Of a stretch of DNA of 47,205 bases, positions 41,341-47,205 are shown piece after piece. The stretch comes from JAUUZT01 sp964654015 (GTDB lineage Bacteria; Chloroflexota; Dehalococcoidia; GIF9; AB-539-J10): NCBI GenBank assembly GCA_964654015.1, contig CAZZHQ010000011.1, forward strand, positions 1-47,205, given 5' to 3'. Each line of letters opens with the position of its first letter. The stretch's first letter is position 1. A program made the position numbers and the translations under genes. The notes beneath the pieces were generated by a model that saw only the letters and a program-made list of their open reading frames with translations, made no database searches and was not told where the DNA came from.

Positions 41341-44228
41341 GACATTATTTTCCCCCTATCTAATAATATAGCACGTAGATATTGTCCAGTGGAAGAGTTC
41401 TTGTTTTGTGCTATTTCTTCAGGCGTGCCAGTGGCTATGATATAGCCGCCTTCATCTCCAGCACCTGGTCCAAGGTCAATGACCCAGTCGGCGTTTTTAA
41501 TTACATCAAGATGATGCTCAATGACAATTACAGTGTTGCCATAGTCTACCAATCGTTGTAGTACTTGCAGTAGACAATCAACATCATAGAAGGAAAGTCC
41601 AGTAGTTGGCTCGTCAAGTATGTAGAGAGTCTCCCCTGTGGAACGACGAGATAGTTCCGCTGCTAATTTTACCCGCTGAGCCTCGCCCCCGGAAAGCGTA
41701 GGAGATGGTTGCCCCAGGCAAAGATACCCTAACCCGACATCCCGAACTGTTTCCAGTTTTCTTTTTATGGTTGGGAAGTGAGCGAAGAATAGAAGAGCCT
41801 CATCCACGGTCATATCGAGGACTTCGGTAATATTCTTGCCTTTGAAATAAATCTCTAATGCCTCACGGTTGTATCTTTTTCCCTTGCACAGCTCACAAGG
41901 TACGGTAACATCTGGCAGGAACTGCATTTCAATCTGAACGTAACCTGCTCCCTGACAGGCCTCACAGCGGCCTCCTTTTACGTTGAAGGAAAACCGCCCT
42001 GGAGCATAGCCACGCATCTTGGCTTCGGGAACAGAAGCAAAAAGTTCACGAATAGGGGTGAATGTTCCAGTGTATGTTGCCGGGTTGCTTCTGGGAGTGC
42101 GGCCTATTGGCGATTGGTCAATGTTAATTACCTTGTCGAGATTCTCGATGCCGATAACGCCATCACTCTTACCTGGTCTGTCTTTCGCTCGATATAGGAG
42201 GCTGGCCAGGCTTTTATATAACACCTGGTTTATTAGGGAGCTTTTGCCACTACCAGAGACTCCAGTGACACATACGAATTTACCAAGAGGGATATGGACA
42301 GTAATGCCTTTTAAGTTGTTTTCTCGAGCTCCCTTAATTATCAACTCTGTTCCAGAGCCTGTGCGTCGTTGCCTCGGAGATAATATCTGTCTTGTCCCCT
42401 GGAGGTATTCTCCAGTTATAGATCCTTTCTGCCTCATTATATCTTGTATACTGCCAGTGGCAACAATCTCACCCCCACTCTTTCCAGCACCAGGACCCAT
42501 ATCAATAATATAATCAGCCGCTCTCATCATAGCTTCATCATGTTCTACAATGATTACGGTATTGCCCAGATCTCTGAGGTGTTTCAACGTAGTGATGAGC
42601 TTTATGTCGTCAGAAGGATGTAACCCGACGGTAGGTTCATCGCAAATATAGAGAACACCAGTGAGGCCGCTACCAATCTGGGTCGCCAGGTGAATCCTTT
42701 GCGTTTCTCCGCTACTTAGCGTGGATGACGAGCGGTCTATGCTTAAATATCCCAATCCGATGTCCTTCAGGAAACCTAACCTGGCGTGGATTTCTCTGAT
42801 AATTTGCTCGGCTATAATTAGTTCCCGGGAGCTTATATGCTCTGGTAACTCATCTATCCACTCAAGCGCTTTCATGATGGATATGGAAGCGATATCCATT
42901 ATATTTTTGTTATTTACTGTAACAGCTAATGATTCTGGCTTTAAGCGCTTCCCTTGACATATAGAGCAAGGGTTTGAGGACATATAACGCTCAAGGTCAA
43001 TTCTTACGTTGTCAGATTCTGTTTCTCTGTAGCGGCGCTCCAGATTGGGGATTACCCCTTCGAAACTTGTGTAATACTGGTAAATACCACCATGCTGATT
43101 TAAGTATGTGGCTTTAAATCGTTTTCCGCTACTGCCGTATAAAACCACTTTCAGATGTTTCTCGGATAATTTATTCACTGGGGTAGAAAGGGAGAAGCCA
43201 TAAGATTGACCTAAGGACTGTAGGATACTATTGTACCAGTTGCTCATAGCACCGTTTCGAGCCCAGGGTTGAATGGCCCCTTTATCCAGGCTGAGTTCCA
43301 TATCTGGGATAACTAGCCTGGGGTCAACTTCTAACTTATAGCCCAAACCTGAACATATAGGGCAGGCACCATGAGGGCTATTGAAGCTAAATGTCCTTGG
43401 TGCAATTTCATCTAAGCTAATTCCGCAATACACACAGGCGAAGTGCTCTGAGAAAAGCAACTCCTTTCTTTGCTGCTCTTCGTTTTGCTTTAAACTGTAA
43501 TCATTGTAATCAAGGATAGAAACAAGTACTACCCCTGACCCCAGTTTCAAGGCAGTCTCGATTGAATCAGCGGTCCTTATATCAGCCTCCTTTTTTTCTA
43601 TTTGCAGTCGGTCGACTACAGCTTCAATAGTATGCTTCTTGTTTTTATCCAGTTGGAATTCATCTGAAAGGTCGTGGATTTGCCCGTCTACGCGGACTCT
43701 GACAAACCCTGCCTTTCTTAAATCCTGGAATACTGTCTGGTGTTCCCCTTTACGGTCTTTAACCAGCGGTGAAAGAATCATTATTCTGCTACCTTCAGGC
43801 ATATCCTGTATGGCGTCTACAATTTGTTGTACTGTCTGACATTTAATTTCTCGTCCGCATTTTGGACAGTGGGGATGTCCGGTACGAGCAAAGAGGAGTC
43901 GCAAGTAATCATAGATTTCGGTTACTGTTCCCACAATAGAACGAGGGTTATGGGGGGGGCCTTTCTGGTCTATAGAAATGGCTGGACTTAGCCCTTCAAT
44001 ATAGTCAATATCCGGTTTTTGCATCTGTCCCAGGAACTGGCGGGCGTAGGCGGAAAGGGATTCCACGTAGCGGCGCTGGCCTTCAGCAAATATAGTATCG
44101 AAAGCAAGGGAGCTTTTGCCAGAGCCTGATACGCCAGTGATAACTACTAGCTTATCTCTAGGAATGGTGACATCTATGTTTTTTAGGTTGTGCTCCCTGG
44201 CTCCCTTTATGAAAATTGCATCTGGCAT
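41337..44228 (-). CDS. uvrA: excinuclease ABC subunit A
   Basis: The 963-residue UvrA is the damage-recognition ATPase of nucleotide excision repair. It has two ABC modules, with Walker A GVSGSGKSS at 32-40 and again near 656, a zinc finger with CVYC and CPIC, and the second zinc motif CEAC...CELC. The C-terminal signature is the usual LSGGEAQR. The N-terminal signature reads LSSGETQRIHLA instead of LSGGE. The HD-domain gene overlaps its stop. The start directly precedes the canonical IFIKGAREHNLKN. Confidence 0.97.
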   Translation of the reverse strand: MPDAIFIKGAREHNLKNIDVTIPRDKLVVITGVSGSGKSSLAFDTIFAEGQRRYVESLSAYARQFLGQMQKPDIDYIEGLSPAISIDQKGPPHNPRSIVGTVTEIYDYLRLLFARTGHPHCPKCGREIKCQTVQQIVDAIQDMPEGSRIMILSPLVKDRKGEHQTVFQDLRKAGFVRVRVDGQIHDLSDEFQLDKNKKHTIEAVVDRLQIEKKEADIRTADSIETALKLGSGVVLVSILDYNDYSLKQNEEQQRKELLFSEHFACVYCGISLDEIAPRTFSFNSPHGACPICSGLGYKLEVDPRLVIPDMELSLDKGAIQPWARNGAMSNWYNSILQSLGQSYGFSLSTPVNKLSEKHLKVVLYGSSGKRFKATYLNQHGGIYQYYTSFEGVIPNLERRYRETESDNVRIDLERYMSSNPCSICQGKRLKPESLAVTVNNKNIMDIASISIMKALEWIDELPEHISSRELIIAEQIIREIHARLGFLKDIGLGYLSIDRSSSTLSSGETQRIHLATQIGSGLTGVLYICDEPTVGLHPSDDIKLITTLKHLRDLGNTVIIVEHDEAMMRAADYIIDMGPGAGKSGGEIVATGSIQDIMRQKGSITGEYLQGTRQILSPRQRRTGSGTELIIKGARENNLKGITVHIPLGKFVCVTGVSGSGKSSLINQVLYKSLASLLYRAKDRPGKSDGVIGIENLDKVINIDQSPIGRTPRSNPATYTGTFTPIRELFASVPEAKMRGYAPGRFSFNVKGGRCEACQGAGYVQIEMQFLPDVTVPCELCKGKRYNREALEIYFKGKNITEVLDMTVDEALLFFAHFPTIKRKLETVRDVGLGYLCLGQPSPTLSGGEAQRVKLAAELSRRSTGETLYILDEPTTGLSFYDVDCLLQVLQRLVDYGNTVIVIEHHLDVIKNADWVIDLGPGAGDEGGYIIATGTPEEIAQNKNSSTGQYLRAILLDRGKIMS

Positions 44229-44305
44229 AGTTCTCCAATTGTAGCACTAGAGGAATTAGCTCTCAAAAGAAGCGGAGAAGATTTCTCATGATTGGAACTT
44301 TGAAA

Positions 44306-44340
44306 GAGACAGAGCCTCTCAATATGAGAGGCTCTGTCTC
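44306..44340 (-). terminator. strong hairpin between the pyrophosphatase gene and uvrA
   Basis: GAGACAGAGCCTCTCA (44306-44321) and TGAGAGGCTCTGTCTC (44325-44340) form a perfect 16-base-pair stem with a three-base loop. It lies 36 bases past the pyrophosphatase stop on the minus strand and is followed there by TTTC, so the T tract is short. Confidence 0.65.
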
Positions 44341-44375
44341 GACCAAGCAAGGCTGGATTAGTTCTGTGGTTAGTT

Positions 44376-46427
44376 TTATAACAAACCGTTAAAATTAACC
44401 AGCACTGGCGCCAGCATTAATGAAATTACCGACATTAACTTGATTAAGATGTTCAAGGATGGTCCGGCGGTATCTTTCGTCGGGTCACCTACAGTATCAC
44501 CAACAATAGCTGCTTTATGAGCAGGCGAACCTTTTCCTCCGAAATTGCCAGCTTCAATCCATTTCTTGGCATTATCCCAGGAGCCACCGGCATTGTTTAA
44601 TGTAATAGCAAGGACAAGCCCTGAGGCAATGGAGCCAACAAGAAAACCAGCAAGGGCAAATTTACCAAGGATAACACCTATGAAGATAGGTGCGATAATA
44701 GCCATTATAGAGGGAATCAGCATTTGCTTTAGTGCTGCCTTGGTAGAAATATCTACACATTTACCATATTCTGGGCGGGTAGTACCGTCCTGTATCCCTT
44801 TTATTCCATTCCACTGGCGTCGTACTTCTGCCACAATAAGCTCAGTTGTTACGCTTACTGAATTCATAGTCATAGCACAGAAAACAGCGGGCATAAGAGC
44901 ACCTAAAAACACGCCAGAAATGATATGTATATCCAGCAAGCTCAATGCTGCCCATTCAATTTCTGCGTGCAGGATATATGCAAGGAGTAAAGCCACTGAA
45001 GTCAGAGCAGCGCCACATATAGCAAATCCCTTTCCAGTAGCTGCAGTCGTGTTGCCCAATGAATCCAAAGCATCTGTCCTCTCACGCACTTCAGGGGGAA
45101 GTCCCGTCATTGTGGCTATCCCGCCCGCATTATCAGCTATGGGCCCATAGGCATCGGTGGCCAAAGTAATACCCAAAGTAGATAATAATCCAATGTCGGC
45201 CATAGCTACCCCATAAATGCCAGCAAATTTATAGGCCACAAGCATAGCAGCAACTATCAGGATAACCGGAGCCCAGGTACTAAGCAGTCCGTTGGCAAGA
45301 CCGCGAACTATGGTAGCACCAGCTCCGGAAGCGGAAGCCTTGGATATTTTTAATGTTGGGCTATAGGCATATGAGGTATAGTAGGTTGTACTCTCTCCCA
45401 CAAGAGCCCCTGCTATTAAACCAGCCAGGACTGCCCAGAAAATTCCCATGCTGGCTCCCAGGGCATTGATTATCAGGAAGGAAAAAATTGCTGCTAGCAC
45501 TATCGCGGTGTTTGTGCCGCGACGTAGGGCCGCTAACAAAGCGCTCATTTCTGGCTTCTCTCCCACTTTCACCACGAAACAGCCAATTATGGAGGCAATT
45601 ATCCCTCCTGCACGAACCAGGAGAGGGAGCCACCAGGCAATTTGAACACTGGGGACAAGATTAAAAGTTTCGCCACCTACAGCAATTGCTCCGGTAGCGA
45701 CCAAAGCTACTGCCATAGTAGCGACGATTGATTCAACATAGGACTCAAATAAATCAGCGCCCATGCCAGCGACATCGCCGACGTTATCGCCTACAAAATC
45801 AGCGATCACCGCGGCATTTCTGGGGTCATCCTCGGGTATTCCCGCTTCTATTTTACCTACCAAATCAGCCCCTGAATCAGCCCCTTTGGTGAAAATACCT
45901 CCACCTACCCTGGCAAAGAGGGCCACCAGTGAGGCTCCAGCACCATAGGCTGGGATTATAGCCAGGAAGGCAGAATTAGTATGCCAGGCGAAATAGAGAA
46001 TGGCCATACCGGTGATACCGATACTGACTACTGTTAATCCCATGACAGCTCCGCCTCTGAAGGAAACCCGTAAGCCTTGGTTTAAGCTTTTTTGTGCTGC
46101 GGCGCAAGTTCTCCCATTGGCTCTTATTGCCATGGTCATACCCGCAAAACCTGCGCCCATAGAACACACAGCTCCGAAAATAAAAGCTACACTTACCCTC
46201 CATCCCAGTACAGGTACTACTGCCAGGATAATAGTTATTATTACAACTATAATAGCCATGGTACGATATTCTCTGCCGATGAAGGCCATTGCTCCTTCAC
46301 GTATGGCACGAGATGTATCCCGTATTTTTTGGGAACCCTCATCTTGGCTCAGGACATAGCGTGCAAAGAACACTACTACGCCAAAGCCGATTAGCCCTAC
46401 TGCTAAGCAAATCCAGATTAAATCCAT
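44376..46427 (-). CDS. hppA: membrane-bound pyrophosphatase (K+-dependent type)
   Basis: The 683-residue membrane protein has about 16 hydrophobic segments and pumps H+ or Na+ with energy from pyrophosphate. Active-site blocks are GADSGADLVGKIEAGIPEDD, DFVGDNVGDVAGMGADLFES and, near the C-terminus, GDTVGDPTKDTAGPSLN. In GNTTAATGKGF, alanine stands where K+-independent enzymes have lysine (A460 in Carboxydothermus numbering), which marks the K+-dependent group. That group includes both Na+ and H+ pumps, and I cannot decide between them. AAGGAGGTTAT precedes the ATG. Confidence 0.95.
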   Translation of the reverse strand: MDLIWICLAVGLIGFGVVVFFARYVLSQDEGSQKIRDTSRAIREGAMAFIGREYRTMAIIVVIITIILAVVPVLGWRVSVAFIFGAVCSMGAGFAGMTMAIRANGRTCAAAQKSLNQGLRVSFRGGAVMGLTVVSIGITGMAILYFAWHTNSAFLAIIPAYGAGASLVALFARVGGGIFTKGADSGADLVGKIEAGIPEDDPRNAAVIADFVGDNVGDVAGMGADLFESYVESIVATMAVALVATGAIAVGGETFNLVPSVQIAWWLPLLVRAGGIIASIIGCFVVKVGEKPEMSALLAALRRGTNTAIVLAAIFSFLIINALGASMGIFWAVLAGLIAGALVGESTTYYTSYAYSPTLKISKASASGAGATIVRGLANGLLSTWAPVILIVAAMLVAYKFAGIYGVAMADIGLLSTLGITLATDAYGPIADNAGGIATMTGLPPEVRERTDALDSLGNTTAATGKGFAICGAALTSVALLLAYILHAEIEWAALSLLDIHIISGVFLGALMPAVFCAMTMNSVSVTTELIVAEVRRQWNGIKGIQDGTTRPEYGKCVDISTKAALKQMLIPSIMAIIAPIFIGVILGKFALAGFLVGSIASGLVLAITLNNAGGSWDNAKKWIEAGNFGGKGSPAHKAAIVGDTVGDPTKDTAGPSLNILIKLMSVISLMLAPVLVNFNGLL

Positions 46428-46506
46428 ATAACCTCCTTACCTTATATTTTTTTCGGACTATTGAACTGGAGTTGTGATTTTACTGTCTTTTTAAATGTTG
46501 CCTTGC

Positions 46507-46833
46507 TTACTCTGCCCTATTAGCCTTGGCTGCAACGACATTAATCAGGTCATTGTGAGCATACCTTGCCAGTTTTGTATCAAGGTCTTCTCTTTCGATG
46601 GCGCAAACATCATGCTTCGAATTTCTTGGGGACAGGAATTTTAACCGAAGTGACTTGCCCTCCTCCCTTAGATCATGGAGAATAGTCTTGAGTTGATGAC
46701 TGATTGTACAATCGTTATGATTATGGCGAGCAATATATTCCATCACACGTAAGCTTTCCATTGCACGATTAAAGTTGGCATCTATTATACGTAGTGAGCA
46801 GGAAATCATAATCTCAGGAAAAAATAATATCAT
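46507..46833 (-). CDS. ThiD2-like domain protein, probably truncated
   Basis: The 108-residue product resembles the N-terminal ThiD2-type domain that precedes ThiE in some thiamin-phosphate synthases: SLRIIDANFNRAMESLRVME, then KTILHDLREE, and a later INVVAAKANRAE. In full proteins the last block continues into a second helix and then a ThiE barrel. Here translation stops immediately after it, and no ThiE domain follows. The stop-containing sequence downstream does not resemble ThiE. The true start may be the ATG at 46809, since a TTACAA-17-TATTAT box precedes it. It could be a decayed thiE or a short stand-alone domain. Confidence 0.55.
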   Translation of the reverse strand: MILFFPEIMISCSLRIIDANFNRAMESLRVMEYIARHNHNDCTISHQLKTILHDLREEGKSLRLKFLSPRNSKHDVCAIEREDLDTKLARYAHNDLINVVAAKANRAE

Positions 46834-46874
46834 AAATATTAATAAGTTGTAACTAAAATAATACTCAATATAGG

Positions 46875-46904
46875 TTGACTATCTATGACACTGTTCCCTA
46901 TACT
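46875..46904 (+). promoter_or_regulatory. promoter of the interrupted tRNA-Ser gene
   Basis: TTGACT (46875-46880) and TATACT (46899-46904) are 18 bases apart. The predicted start near 46911 is four bases before the tRNA 5' end. The spacing to the tRNA matches that seen for tRNA-Ile. Confidence 0.65.
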
Positions 46905-46914
46905 TTTCCATGCT

Positions 46915-46973
46915 GGAGGGGTGGCCGAGTGGACTATGGCGACGGTCTTGAAATCTGTTAGCAGGTGTTATAA
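46915..46973 (+). pseudogene. tRNA-Ser (TGA), 5' part only
   Basis: The sequence starts GGAGGGGTGGCCGAGTGG, typical of a bacterial tRNA-Ser, and continues through the D arm, an anticodon loop CTTGAAA (anticodon UGA at 46949-46951) and the first half of the long variable arm (TTAGCAGGTG). After about 46973 the similarity ends. There is no second variable-arm strand, no GGTTCGAATCC T arm and no CCCCTCC acceptor strand in the remaining window. The anticodon stem also has a T-T apposition. The break may mark an integration junction, a deletion or an assembly join. Confidence 0.7.
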
Positions 46974-47072
46974 TGAGTCGTTTTAGCTACAAAACAGTGT
47001 TTTTGTGTTTATCTGTAAAACCCTATTTTGAGCGTATAATACCTTTTAGTGACTACCCGTTTCATTCTGTCT

Positions 47073-47092
47073 ATTAGCAAATTATTAGCAAA
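47073..47092 (+). repeat. tandem direct repeat ATTAGCAAA
   Basis: Two copies of ATTAGCAAA, at 47073-47081 and 47084-47092, are spaced 11 bases apart (about one helical turn), roughly 100 bases past the tRNA-Ser break. This spacing is compatible with paired protein-binding sites such as integrase arm sites, but nothing else supports that. Confidence 0.35.
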
Positions 47093-47205
47093 AACTCAGC
47101 TTTGCTTTGTAGGTGAAGTGGTAATGGAAAAGAGAATTATTGAGCGCTACGAGAAGGGAAGTTGACAGTGCCCGCTAGTTGGCTTATAGTCCACGTGTGA
47201 GAGTC

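Larger units (their letters stand above)
46834..47205. other. 372-base right end: tRNA-Ser promoter, tRNA-Ser 5' fragment, AT-rich DNA
   Basis: Apart from the tRNA-Ser promoter and partial gene and a pair of direct repeats near 47073, no gene is evident. The only frames at the right edge are short and start outside the window. Confidence 0.5.

Noticed and set aside
47100..47205. Possible integrase C-terminus on the minus strand at the right edge (LSHVDYKPTSG...)
   Set aside because: Only about 18 codons are visible, the residue expected to be the catalytic tyrosine would be leucine, and the frame continues outside the window. It is too weak to call.
1..47205. CRISPR arrays, complete insertion sequences, rRNA genes or phage modules
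   Set aside because: No regularly spaced repeats, transposase, rRNA or phage structural genes were found when reading the window.

Overview
The window reads as a bacterial chromosome segment of moderate to low GC, most likely from the Chloroflexota and probably a Dehalococcoidia-like anaerobe. The taxonomic call is an inference from gene content: a tungsten-type aldehyde:ferredoxin oxidoreductase, a sodium-pump type decarboxylase beta subunit, a K+-dependent type membrane pyrophosphatase, DnaE with an intact PHP site, cysteine-rich (zinc) forms of S4, S14, L24 and L36, and a short bS22-like (AURKAIP1/COX24-domain) protein. No rRNA, CRISPR array, complete insertion sequence or replication origin was seen.

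Layout. 1-165: tRNA-Cys and tRNA-Leu. 232-5037: a small membrane protein, a 3-hydroxyisobutyrate dehydrogenase-family enzyme, an amidohydrolase overlapping thpR, then a zinc-ribbon protein, comF and long-form hpf. 5136-11219: dnaE (minus), a Lit/DUF1461-like membrane protein (plus) and an aldehyde:ferredoxin oxidoreductase (minus). 11425-14513: recA-recX, followed by an OadG-like 50-residue membrane protein and an OadB-like beta subunit carrying an internal, lysine-less biotinyl-like domain. 14598: tRNA-Ile with its own promoter, then a HAD phosphatase (minus). 15970-35946: a 20-kb, all-plus-strand run merging the str, S10, spc, alpha and rplM-rpsI clusters, with secY, adk, map, infA, rpoA and truA inside it and an isochorismatase-like hydrolase at its end. 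It lacks tuf and rpmD at their common positions and gains a 31-residue bS22-like gene between rplW and rplB. 36017-39000: a J-domain protein and a NYN-domain protein (minus), xth and a second HAD phosphatase (plus). 39030-46833, all minus: pilT, a small HTH protein, a degenerate HD-domain protein coupled to uvrA, the membrane pyrophosphatase and a ThiD2-like fragment. 46915-46973: the 5' part of a tRNA-Ser(UGA) gene with an intact promoter but no 3' part.

How the genes work together. The centre is the translation machinery, probably driven from a promoter about 175 bases upstream of rpsL through a leader that can fold into alternative hairpins, with a likely second promoter before rpmJ. Around it lie DNA replication and repair functions (dnaE, recA-recX, uvrA, xth) and energy functions (oxidoreductase, decarboxylase subunits, pyrophosphatase). 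Two genes, dnaE and the amidohydrolase at 1982, have strong -10 boxes placed so that transcription should begin at or within a base of the start codon, which predicts leaderless mRNAs.

Most of the window is ordinary core genome. The most noteworthy points are the bS22-like gene, the OadB architecture, the leaderless promoters, the rpsL leader, the degenerate HD protein and the broken tRNA-Ser.
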